Positions 1 to 7,072 of a stretch of 31,093 nucleotides of DNA are shown here, piece by piece. The first letter of the stretch is position 1. Each line of letters begins with the position of its first letter. The notes beneath the pieces are model-generated. The model ran no database searches, was not told the origin of the DNA, and saw nothing but the letters and a program-made list of their open reading frames with translations. The DNA is from Halanaerobium sp041694515 (lineage in GTDB: Bacteria; Bacillota; Halanaerobiia; Halanaerobiales; Halanaerobiaceae). The stretch lies in the NCBI GenBank assembly GCA_041694515.1, contig JASMSZ010000155.1, forward strand, positions 1 to 31,093. The letters are read 5' to 3'. The position numbers and the translations under genes are program-made.

Positions 1-161
1 TGGTCACTGACCCTGCCAAAAGAAAGATTGTAGAAGATATGGGGATGGACTGGGCTGAAGATCTTGATCAAGCAGTTGAGAAGGCAGAAAGCTTAGTTGA
101 AAGTAAAAAGCCTTCTATTACAGCAATTCCTGATGGGGTTTCAGTTATAATTAGAAAATAA
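1..161 (+). CDS. LarA-like (nickel-dependent lactate racemase family) protein, C-terminal fragment
   Basis: An open frame enters from the left edge (first full codon at 3) and stops with TAA at 159-161, giving about 52 residues. The end reads ITAIPDGVSVIIRK, preceded by an alpha-helical stretch rich in Glu, Ala and Lys. That ending resembles the C-terminus of LarA/DUF2088 proteins, which racemise lactate or related 2-hydroxyacids with a pincer nickel cofactor. Only the tail is visible; no catalytic or cofactor-binding residues lie in the window, so the call rests on the terminal motif alone. The next gene is 189 bases away, beyond a large inverted repeat, so it is probably a separate transcription unit. 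Confidence 0.55.
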   Translation, partial: VTDPAKRKIVEDMGMDWAEDLDQAVEKAESLVESKKPSITAIPDGVSVIIRK

Positions 162-168
162 CTTATAT

Positions 169-248
169 GTACCGTGTACTTGGAAAATAATTCCAAAAAC
201 CCGGTTTTGTTCTCTGTAAAATGGAATTTTTTTCTAAGTACCCGGTAC
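169..248. repeat. Imperfect 80-bp inverted repeat with GTACC/GGTAC ends
   Basis: The outer arms are 169-181 (GTACCGTGTACTT) and 236-248, matching at 12 of 13 positions. Inner arms 183-195 (GAAAATAATTCCA) and 222-234 also match at 12 of 13, leaving about 26 unpaired bases at the centre. The arms share the GTACC...GGTAC ends of the elements at 20878-20913 and 21232-21330, so I read it as a member of a dispersed palindromic (REP/MITE-like) family. Lying just after the LarA-like stop, it could also act as a terminator, but no clear T-tract follows. Confidence 0.6.
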
Positions 249-350
249 CATCTTTCCTTGTGTTAAAAAATTACTTTTCATAAACTCAAATTTCTGATAT
301 GATTAAATTGAAATAAGATTAATACATTTTAAAGTTCAGGAGGAGTTTAA

Positions 351-2246
351 TTGCTAAGTAAATTTAAACTTGAAAAGCGTCTGCGATATTTATCTCTGTT
401 ACTTTTTCTGTCATTTATTATAAAATATAATTATCTAATGCTGCAGATATTTTATGTGCCTTCTCTGACAGTATTAATTATTCGCAACTTATTTTTTATT
501 ATTTTTTATTTAGAATTTATAGAACCTCTGCTTATTTCTAAAAAGATAAGACAGAGGTTGTTTTTAATCTTGATGATATTTACAATTTTCTTTCTGTCTA
601 ACTACTGGTATAATAGCTATTTCGGTAATTTCTTAAGCATTATTGATGTTTTATCCGGGGAAGGAACAGGCAGTTTATCAATGTTTGAAGTCTTATTTAC
701 TCATATCTTTAAATTCTGGGATGTGATATTTATCTTTGATCTTATGCTGCTTGGAATATTGGGGTTTAATTCTCTGCCAGATTTAGAATTATATTATGAG
801 TGGAGTCCCGGAAAGTCAGTTTTAAAAGCACTGCCCCTCAAAAATTCGGCTCTTTTAATTTTGATTTTGTTATTAGTCCAGGTAGCTGCTGGGAGTTATA
901 TAATGGAAGAAGAAAGTCCTGCTAAACTTTATAAGTCTGGCAGTCCTTATCTTGTTTCTGTTTATGGAATTTTGCCCCTGTATTCAATAGAAGCTTATAG
1001 TTATTTTGCTCGAGAAGAGGGGAAACCCAGACCAGAGTTAGAAAATATTCCGTATTATAAAAAGCAGAAACAGCTCAGTTCTATTCAGACTCTGCCGGAA
1101 GATACAAATGTAATTTTAATTCAGGTAGAATCGCTTGATGCAAAAATAATAGATTACAGACAGCAGGGAAAAGAGGTGACTCCCTTTTTAAATGACTTTA
1201 AGGACCGGAGTCTTTATTTTGAAAATTTTTATGCTCAGAAGGTTAATGGAAGTTTTGATGCTGATTTATCAACTTTGACCTCACTTTATCCTGTTAATCG
1301 AAGCTATGTTTTTCGAGACATAGATTTAAGCAGTTTTCAATCACTGCCGTTATTATTAAAAGAAAAGGGATATCAGGCTCTGGCATTCCATAATAATGAT
1401 CGTAATTTTTTCAATCGGGCAGAAGCTTATCCTGATTTAGGATTTGATCGCTTTTACAGTCAGCGATATTTTCAGGAAAAAATATATCCTGTCTCTGAAG
1501 AAAGAGGGCTCGGGGTAAATGATTATGACTTTTTTAACTCTGCCGCTGAAATTATTAAAAAAGCGGCTCAAAAGGATAAGCCGTTTTTTGCTTACCTTAT
1601 TTCTTTAACCAGCCATACACCTTTTAATTTTTACCCAAAGGCAGCTGCAGAAAATTTTTCAGAAGTCGATAATAATCTGGTTCAAAATTATTTTAAATCC
1701 ATTAATTTTACAGATCAATCTTTAGAAAACTTTATTTCTAAACTGGAAGCTGCAGGGATCATGAAAAATACACTTTTAGTACTTTATGCTGATCATGAAT
1801 CAGAAATAAAAGCGATGGAATACGAATCCGGTCGAGATTTCACACTCTGGCGCAATATTAAGGTACCCTATCATATTCCTTTACTGATTAGCCATCCGGA
1901 GATTGAGAATAAAATTCTTTCCCGAGAGGGGACAACCACAGATATAGCTCCTACGATCCTTGATTTATTAGGCTTTAAGGAATTACCCCAGCAGTTTGTG
2001 GGCAGTTCACTCTTTTTAGATAAAGAAGAACCTCTACTATTTTTACACGAAACACCACATATTTTAAAAGAGGGGCAGCTTTTTCTAAAAGAACTTGATA
2101 ATTTGATTAAAGTTGGTCATCTAAAAAACCAGGAAAAGGATGTAACAATTTCTCAGGAAAAGTTAGACGAACTGGAAGAGATTATAAATTATATGCGTAA
2201 AATATTTATGATCAATCAGGGAGAAATATTCAGGGAGGTGGAATAA
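351..2246 (+). CDS. LTA synthase family protein (membrane sulfatase-fold phosphoglycerol transferase)
   Basis: The 631-residue protein has about five N-terminal membrane segments (residues ~10-190) and an extracytoplasmic sulfatase-fold domain, the layout and length of LtaS-type enzymes that move glycerol phosphate from phosphatidylglycerol to a polymer or glycan. Family motifs seen: NVILIQVESLD (metal site), NGSFDADLSTLTSLYP (nucleophile region), HNNDRNFFNR, SLTSHTPF and YADHESE (metal site). In LtaS the nucleophile is Thr in a GKTSDSE context; here the aligned residue appears to be Ser. The start is TTG at 351, chosen because AGGAGG at 338-343 sits 7 bases upstream. Its stop overlaps the apparent start of the following phosphodiesterase, so the two are translationally coupled. 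The true acceptor (LTA, periplasmic glucan or other) cannot be told from sequence. Confidence 0.85.
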   Translation: MLSKFKLEKRLRYLSLLLFLSFIIKYNYLMLQIFYVPSLTVLIIRNLFFIIFYLEFIEPLLISKKIRQRLFLILMIFTIFFLSNYWYNSYFGNFLSIIDVLSGEGTGSLSMFEVLFTHIFKFWDVIFIFDLMLLGILGFNSLPDLELYYEWSPGKSVLKALPLKNSALLILILLLVQVAAGSYIMEEESPAKLYKSGSPYLVSVYGILPLYSIEAYSYFAREEGKPRPELENIPYYKKQKQLSSIQTLPEDTNVILIQVESLDAKIIDYRQQGKEVTPFLNDFKDRSLYFENFYAQKVNGSFDADLSTLTSLYPVNRSYVFRDIDLSSFQSLPLLLKEKGYQALAFHNNDRNFFNRAEAYPDLGFDRFYSQRYFQEKIYPVSEERGLGVNDYDFFNSAAEIIKKAAQKDKPFFAYLISLTSHTPFNFYPKAAAENFSEVDNNLVQNYFKSINFTDQSLENFISKLEAAGIMKNTLLVLYADHESEIKAMEYESGRDFTLWRNIKVPYHIPLLISHPEIENKILSREGTTTDIAPTILDLLGFKELPQQFVGSSLFLDKEEPLLFLHETPHILKEGQLFLKELDNLIKVGHLKNQEKDVTISQEKLDELEEIINYMRKIFMINQGEIFREVE

Positions 2247-3298
2247 TTAAATATTTTATAATTATTTCAGCCATAATTTTAATACTTGCCCTTATTTATT
2301 TTGAATTTTATTATCTAATTCGGCCTTCTAGACTGGGGAAGAAAATTATAGAAAAATATAATTTTGATTATCCTGTTTTAATAGCGCACAGGGGAGCATC
2401 TTACACTGCTCCTGAGTCAACGCTGCCTGCGATTAAAACTGCGCTCAAAAGTGGAATCGATTATATAGAGCTTGATGTTCAGCGAACAAAAGATGGAGAG
2501 CTGGTCATTTTTCATGATACCAATCTCCTGCGTTTAACAAATGCCAAAACTGTGTTTCCTGAAAGAGATAATTATGAACTGCAGCATTTCACTTTAGAGG
2601 AGCTTAAGAGTTTAAATTATGGTGCCTGGTTTAATATCAGCCATCCCCAGCGGGCCAGTGATTCCTACAGTCAGCTGACAATACTTACCTTAGAAGAAGT
2701 GCTGGACTTTGTAGATCCTGCAAATACGGGAATCGGACTTGCCCTCGAGCTGAAAAGTCCCTATTTATATGAGGGAATTGAAAAACAAATTGCTGCCGAG
2801 CTGGAGGCAAAAAAGGTTTATGAAGCAGAAAATGAGCCTCCCCGAATTCTTTTCCTTTCCTTTTCTCCAGCAGCTCTGCAGAGACTGTCAGAATTAAGGC
2901 CGGAGTCACCCCGAATTTTATTAACCAAAAGAAATTTTGTTTCGCCCCGTCGCTGGCAGGGCTGGCTTGATATAACTGAGGAAGTGGCTGATGGAATTGG
3001 CCCCAAGGGACATGTCAGTTTTCCCTGGTATATCGGAGCTGCTCATAAAAGAGGTCTATTTGTATTTCCCTATGTAATTAACCGCTCCTGGCAGCTTAAA
3101 GTGTTTTCCTGGTTCAGTGCCGATGGTTATATTACTGACCGCCCGGAACTGCTGGCAAATTTTTATGACAGAGTTCAGGAATTTGGAGAAAATGTGGGCG
3201 AACTGGGGGAAGAACTGCTGGAAGAAGATGAAAATTCTGGCCACAAAAATGGGGGATCTGCGGAAGATAATGAAAATAGAGAAAATAATTCTAACTAA
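2246..3298 (+). CDS. Membrane-anchored glycerophosphodiester phosphodiesterase, apparent ATT start
   Basis: The frame encodes a complete GDPD protein of 350 residues only if translation starts at ATT 2246. It begins with one hydrophobic segment (residues ~4-25), then the catalytic set IAHRGAS (H48, R49), APEST (E57), IELDVQRTKDG (E75, D77) and VIFHD (H90), which coordinates the metal and cleaves glycerophosphodiesters. The first ATG/GTG/TTG in frame is GTG at 2552, which would remove the anchor and all these residues. Upstream the frame is closed by TAA at 2198-2200, with no conventional start between. GGGAGG at 2233-2238 is 7 bases before the ATT, and TAATT overlaps the preceding stop exactly as TAATG would. 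The C-terminus is Glu/Asn-rich. Function probably relates to turnover of glycerophosphate products of the upstream enzyme (inference). Confidence 0.8.
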   Translation: MKYFIIISAIILILALIYFEFYYLIRPSRLGKKIIEKYNFDYPVLIAHRGASYTAPESTLPAIKTALKSGIDYIELDVQRTKDGELVIFHDTNLLRLTNAKTVFPERDNYELQHFTLEELKSLNYGAWFNISHPQRASDSYSQLTILTLEEVLDFVDPANTGIGLALELKSPYLYEGIEKQIAAELEAKKVYEAENEPPRILFLSFSPAALQRLSELRPESPRILLTKRNFVSPRRWQGWLDITEEVADGIGPKGHVSFPWYIGAAHKRGLFVFPYVINRSWQLKVFSWFSADGYITDRPELLANFYDRVQEFGENVGELGEELLEEDENSGHKNGGSAEDNENRENNSN

Positions 3299-3332
3299 TT
3301 TCTATAATTAATGGAATTATCTAAAAAGTTTA

Positions 3333-3341
3333 TGATATAAT
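3333..3341 (+). promoter_or_regulatory. Extended -10 promoter for the alcohol dehydrogenase
   Basis: TGATATAAT at 3333-3341 is a perfect TGn-TATAAT extended -10. No good -35 hexamer lies 16-18 bases upstream. It would give a leader of about 110 bases before the ATG at 3462. It may drive the whole alcohol dehydrogenase-Mrp run, since no other terminator or promoter is obvious up to 11689. Confidence 0.45.
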
Positions 3342-3461
3342 TTAAATAGGCAGCTATTTCTAATCTGAAAACATTTTCAGGGAAAAATTTTAAAACTTGT
3401 TTTCAATTTTAAGAAACAACTTTATTCAATTAAAAATCAAATTAACAGGAGGTTATTAATT

Positions 3462-4628
3462 ATGGAAAATTTTACTTTTCAAAACACTACTAAAATTATC
3501 TTTGGTAAAGATACAGAAAAAGAGGTGGGGGAACATACTGCCAAATATGGATATAAGGTGCTGCTTCATTATGGTGGAGGTAGTATAAAAAAATATGGGA
3601 CCTATGATAAGGTGGTTAAATCTCTGGAAAAAGCTGGAGTTGACTATGTTGAGCTGGGTGGAGTAGAACCTAATCCCAAGCTCTCGCTGGTAAAAGAAGG
3701 GATTGAGCTGGCCAGAGAAGAGAAGGTAGATTTCATCTTAGCTGTTGGTGGAGGAAGTGTTATTGACTCTGCGAAGGCAATTTCTGTCGGCTATTTTTAT
3801 GATGGTGATGTCTGGGATTTCTTTACTGGAAAAGCAGAAATTAATGAAGCTCTGCCGATTGGAGTTGTTTTAACTATTCCTGCTGCTGGAAGTGAATCCA
3901 GTGGAGCTGCAGTAGTCACTAAGATGGATGGAATGTATAAAAGAGATATTGCATCTGATTTAATTAGACCTCAGTTTGCAATTATGAATCCCGAAATTAC
4001 CTTTACTCTGCCGGATTATCAGACAGCCTGTGGAGCGGCTGATATTATGGCTCATATTATGGAGAGATATTTTACCAATACCGAAAACGTAGAATTAACA
4101 GATAGATTATCCGAATCAGCTTTAAAAACCATTATTAAGAATGTGCCTGAGGTACTTGAAAATAATGAAAATTATGCGGCCAGAGCTGAGATTATGTGGA
4201 CCGGAACTATTGCTCATAATAACTTATTGGGTACAGGTAGAGAGGAAGACTGGTCCTCACATGGAATTGAGCACGAACTAAGTGGAATTTACGATGTTGC
4301 ACACGGTGCCGGCCTGGCAGTTGTTTTTCCGGCCTGGATGAACTATGTTTATCAGCATGACCTGGAGCGTTTTGCTCAGTTTGCCGTGCGGGTCTGGGAT
4401 GTAGATCCTGATTTTAAAGATTTAGAATGGACTGCGCGTCAGGGAATAAAAAGGACAAAAGAATTCTTTAGTTCTGTTGGCCTGCCAGTGACTTTAGAAG
4501 GGCTTGAGATTCCTGATGAGCGTCTGGAAGAAATGGCAGAAAAAGCTACAGAGAATGGGCCGATTGGAAATTTTGTTAAATTAGATAAAGAAGATGTATT
4601 AAATATTTATCAGAGTGCATTAAAATAA
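3462..4628 (+). CDS. Iron-containing-family alcohol dehydrogenase, YqhD/BdhA type, NADPH-dependent aldehyde reductase
   Basis: A 388-residue group III alcohol dehydrogenase that reduces aldehydes to alcohols in the cytoplasm. The metal ligands expected from E. coli YqhD fall at identical positions: D194 and H198 (GAADIMAHIMERYF), H267 (SHGIEHE) and H281 (DVAHGAGLAVVFP). The glycine-rich YGGGSIKK at 37-44 matches the YqhD segment linked to NADPH preference, and AVGGGSVIDSAK at 94-105 is the second cofactor motif. ATG follows AGGAGG with normal spacing. The mrpE start is only 17 bases after the stop and has its own GGAGGTG site, so this gene is probably co-transcribed with the antiporter operon. 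The physiological substrate (butyraldehyde, acetaldehyde, methylglyoxal or other) is not determined by sequence. Confidence 0.92.
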   Translation: MENFTFQNTTKIIFGKDTEKEVGEHTAKYGYKVLLHYGGGSIKKYGTYDKVVKSLEKAGVDYVELGGVEPNPKLSLVKEGIELAREEKVDFILAVGGGSVIDSAKAISVGYFYDGDVWDFFTGKAEINEALPIGVVLTIPAAGSESSGAAVVTKMDGMYKRDIASDLIRPQFAIMNPEITFTLPDYQTACGAADIMAHIMERYFTNTENVELTDRLSESALKTIIKNVPEVLENNENYAARAEIMWTGTIAHNNLLGTGREEDWSSHGIEHELSGIYDVAHGAGLAVVFPAWMNYVYQHDLERFAQFAVRVWDVDPDFKDLEWTARQGIKRTKEFFSSVGLPVTLEGLEIPDERLEEMAEKATENGPIGNFVKLDKEDVLNIYQSALK

Positions 4629-4645
4629 TGGCTGGAGGTGTTTAA

Positions 4646-5152
4646 ATGCTGCAGAAAATTTCTGCCTTTATCTTGTTGTTAATTGTCTGGTTTATCTTTG
4701 CAGGAAAAATAACAGCAGATGTTTTAATAATAGGTAGTGCAGCTTCACTTCTGATAACATTATTTTTTAGTGATCTGCTATTCAGGGAAGTTCACCGCAA
4801 ACTTCCCTGGTATCACTATCTGCGTAAGCTGGCACTTTTATTATTATTTATTCCTGTATTTTTTTATGAAGCAGTAACCGCTGCTCTCAAAGTTTCTAAA
4901 CATGTTTTTGAAAAAACCCCTTCCTTTAATCCTGGAATCGTAAAGGTAAAGACTGAACTGACCGATATTACCGGTTTGAGTCTGCTGGCCAATCTGATTA
5001 CGCTGACTCCAGGAACATTAACTCTTGATTATGATAGAAACGAAAGTGCCTACTATATTCACTGGATAGATGTAGAAACAGTGGAAGAGGCTGAGATGAA
5101 AAAGAAAATAATTGCTCGTTTTGAGCGCTGGGTAGGGGTGATTTTTAGATGA
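4646..5152 (+). CDS. mrpE: Na+/H+ antiporter Mrp subunit E
   Basis: A 168-residue membrane protein of the MnhE/MrpE family. Two or three N-terminal hydrophobic segments (residues ~5-80) precede a cytoplasmic C-terminal half containing LLANLITLTPGTLTLDYD, the signature of the family (compare MbhA of membrane-bound hydrogenases). Subunit E is a small accessory part of the hetero-oligomeric antiporter that exports Na+ in exchange for H+. GGAGGTG precedes the ATG, and the end overlaps mrpF by four bases (ATGA). Confidence 0.93.
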   Translation: MLQKISAFILLLIVWFIFAGKITADVLIIGSAASLLITLFFSDLLFREVHRKLPWYHYLRKLALLLLFIPVFFYEAVTAALKVSKHVFEKTPSFNPGIVKVKTELTDITGLSLLANLITLTPGTLTLDYDRNESAYYIHWIDVETVEEAEMKKKIIARFERWVGVIFR

Positions 5153-5406
5153 TTATCGGTTTTGCTATTTTTTTTACTATACTTTCAATCATAGTCTCTT
5201 ACAGAGTTGTTGCTGGACCGACTATTACAGACAGGTTGATTGGTGCTGATACAATTGGAATTTTTATGTCTCTGGTGATGCTGATGATTGCCTTAGAATA
5301 TGATATTTATCTATTAGTAGATATTGTACTTGCCTATGCGGTTTTACTGTTTATTGATATGCTGATCTATGCAAAATACTTTGAACACGGGGAGCTGTAT
5401 AAATAA
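5149..5406 (+). CDS. mrpF: Na+/H+ antiporter Mrp subunit F
   Basis: An 85-residue protein with three hydrophobic segments, the normal MrpF/MnhF/MbhB size. It contains YRVVAGPTITDRLIGADTIG, the core MrpF signature. The ATG overlaps the mrpE stop and its TAA shares one base with the mrpG ATG (TAATG), indicating tight translational coupling. Confidence 0.93.
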   Translation: MIIGFAIFFTILSIIVSYRVVAGPTITDRLIGADTIGIFMSLVMLMIALEYDIYLLVDIVLAYAVLLFIDMLIYAKYFEHGELYK

Positions 5407-5747
5407 TGCCAATTAAATTAATAGCTGCCTATTTTTTAATGGGAACCGGCTCAGCTTTTGCAGTAGTGACAGTTTTAGGTCTGCTGAGGTTTCCTGATCT
5501 TTATACCCGGATGCATGCTGCGGCCGTGGTGCTGACAATGTCTGCGGTGCTGGTAACTATGGGGACTGCAATTCATGTCTGGGATTTATTTTTAAGTGCC
5601 AAGATTATTTTAATTGGAATCTTTTTTCTCTTTTCCAATCCGATGGCAACCCATGCTATTGCCAGAGCTTCTTACAAAAAAGAGATTGCTCTACCGAGGG
5701 AATATGAGATTGATGCTTATTCTGATTATTTGGGGAGAGATGTTTAA
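5406..5747 (+). CDS. mrpG: Na+/H+ antiporter Mrp subunit G
   Basis: A 113-residue membrane protein of the MnhG/MrpG/MbhC family, with about three membrane segments and the signature LLRFPDLYTRMHAAA followed by NPMATHAIARA. It starts at the TAATG overlap with mrpF and ends at a TAATG overlap with the next gene. Confidence 0.93.
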   Translation: MPIKLIAAYFLMGTGSAFAVVTVLGLLRFPDLYTRMHAAAVVLTMSAVLVTMGTAIHVWDLFLSAKIILIGIFFLFSNPMATHAIARASYKKEIALPREYEIDAYSDYLGRDV

Positions 5748-5989
5748 TGGAAGTGCTTGAGATAATTTTAGTTATTTTTTTAGTTTTTTCAGCTCTGATG
5801 ACAGTACGTTTTGATGAAGAATTGATTTCAATAATTTTTTTATCTATTTTTTCTTTGATTTTAACAGCTTTATATCTGCTGCATAAAGCTGCAGATGTAG
5901 CTTTAGCGGAAGCTGTTATTGGTGCTGGATTAAATACAGCAATCTTTATGAGTGCAATCAGTCAGATAAGACATGGAGATTCCGACTGA
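5747..5989 (+). CDS. DUF4040 / MbhD-like subunit (detached piece of MrpA)
   Basis: An 80-residue protein with two or three membrane segments. AADVALAEAVIGAGLNTAIF (residues ~48-67) matches the DUF4040/MbhD family, which in canonical Mrp complexes is part of the long C-terminal region of MrpA and in archaeal Mbh complexes is a stand-alone gene. Its presence as a separate gene, with the next gene beginning in an MbhE-like segment, shows that MrpA is split here. It starts at a TAATG overlap with mrpG. Confidence 0.8.
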   Translation: MEVLEIILVIFLVFSALMTVRFDEELISIIFLSIFSLILTALYLLHKAADVALAEAVIGAGLNTAIFMSAISQIRHGDSD

Positions 5990-6017
5990 AACTCAGCCGG
6001 AGCCGGAGGTGGAAATT

Positions 6018-6737
6018 TTGAATAAGTTAATGAAAAAAACTTTGGTCTCAGTTGTACTGGCAGGAGCTGCTTTTGCCCTTTATCAAAGTTTTGCTTTGAT
6101 GCCGGGATACCAGGGTTTAAATCTGGGACTTTCTAATTATATAATTGAATCCGGACTTAAGGATACAGGTTCTCTTAACTTAATTACCGCGGTACTTTAT
6201 GATTATCGGGCTTTTGATTCACTGGGAGAGAGTACGGTTATTTTTGGAGCGGTCAGTGGGATTGTACTTATTTTGTCCCGGAAAATGCTGCCTGTTTCTT
6301 CTAAGGGACTGTCTTTTATTGTCAAAAGAACCCTGGGAATTATGACTCCTTTTATTGCACTTTTTGGACTATATATAATGTCTCACGGTCATCTGACTCC
6401 TGGAGGAGGTTTTCAGGGAGGAGTAATTCTGGCTGCTATTTCTATTATTTTTAGTATTGTTTATGGTAGTGCTTTTGATTACCGCCGCTACAGTCCCCAG
6501 ACAAAGACTGCTCTGGAGACAGGAGGAGCTCTGACCTTTTTAGGTCTGGGTCTGGCCGGGATTTTGATGGAAGGTGCTTTTTTACAAAATTTGGGCTTTT
6601 TAACTGCAGAAACAGGGACTTTGATTTCCGCGGGCAGTATTCCCTATATTAATATTGGAGTAGGTTTTAAAGTCGGTGCAGGACTGGCTATTATTTTCTA
6701 CAGTATGATTCAAAAAACTTTTGAGGAGGATTTTTGA
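6018..6737 (+). CDS. mrpB: MbhE-MnhB fusion subunit (Mrp subunit B with MrpA-derived N-terminus)
   Basis: A 239-residue membrane protein from TTG 6018. The N-terminal third contains LITAVLYDYRAFDSLGE, the MbhE-like segment that belongs to the end of MrpA in canonical systems. The C-terminal part has MSHGHLTPGGGFQGGVILAA, the MnhB/MrpB signature. I chose TTG 6018 because GGAGGTGG at 6005-6012 lies 5 bases upstream. An in-frame ATG at 5973 would add 15 polar residues (Pro/Glu/Thr rich), overlap the previous gene by 17 bases, and has no ribosome site. The stop overlaps the mrpC start (TGATG). Confidence 0.85.
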   Translation: MNKLMKKTLVSVVLAGAAFALYQSFALMPGYQGLNLGLSNYIIESGLKDTGSLNLITAVLYDYRAFDSLGESTVIFGAVSGIVLILSRKMLPVSSKGLSFIVKRTLGIMTPFIALFGLYIMSHGHLTPGGGFQGGVILAAISIIFSIVYGSAFDYRRYSPQTKTALETGGALTFLGLGLAGILMEGAFLQNLGFLTAETGTLISAGSIPYINIGVGFKVGAGLAIIFYSMIQKTFEEDF

Positions 6738-7072
6738 TGTTTAATAATTTCATATTTATCATCCTCTTTATGCTGGGTTTTTACGCTCTGGTTATGAAAA
6801 CAAATCTAATTAAAAATGTAATTGGACTTAATATAATGGAGGCAGCTGTTTTTTTCTGGGTCATTTCTTTTTCAGATATTGGAGGAGAAGTTTCTATCCA
6901 TAAACTGGGAGAAGAAGTAACAAAGTTTAATGATCCAGTACCCCAGGCCTTAACCTTAACCGGGATTATAATTGGAGCCAGTACAGCTGCTCTACTTTTA
7001 ACCCTGATTATAGAATTAAATAAATTTAGTGGTACTATTGATAGAGAAAAAATAGAGGGGCTGAATGACTGA
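6737..7072 (+). CDS. mrpC: Na+/H+ antiporter Mrp subunit C (NuoK-like)
   Basis: A 111-residue protein with three membrane segments, homologous to NuoK/MnhC/MbhG. It contains MKTNLIKNVIGLNIMEAAV and DPVPQALTLTGIIIGAS, the family signature. ATG 6737 is preferred over the adjacent TTG 6734 because GAGGAGGA at 6723-6730 then has 6-base spacing and the start forms TGATG with the mrpB stop. The 3' end overlaps the next gene in the same way. Confidence 0.92.
   Translation: MFNNFIFIILFMLGFYALVMKTNLIKNVIGLNIMEAAVFFWVISFSDIGGEVSIHKLGEEVTKFNDPVPQALTLTGIIIGASTAALLLTLIIELNKFSGTIDREKIEGLND

Noticed and set aside
3397..3419. TTGTTT...AAACAA symmetry upstream of the alcohol dehydrogenase, suggestive of a Rex redox-repressor site
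   Set aside because: The arms are too far apart (11 bases rather than the compact Rex layout) and too short in AT-rich DNA; lies after the presumed start point, so not listed as a feature.
5973..6017. Upstream ATG start for the MbhE-MnhB fusion gene
   Set aside because: No ribosome site, overlaps the previous gene, adds a polar non-conserved leader; TTG 6018 has GGAGGTGG at good spacing.
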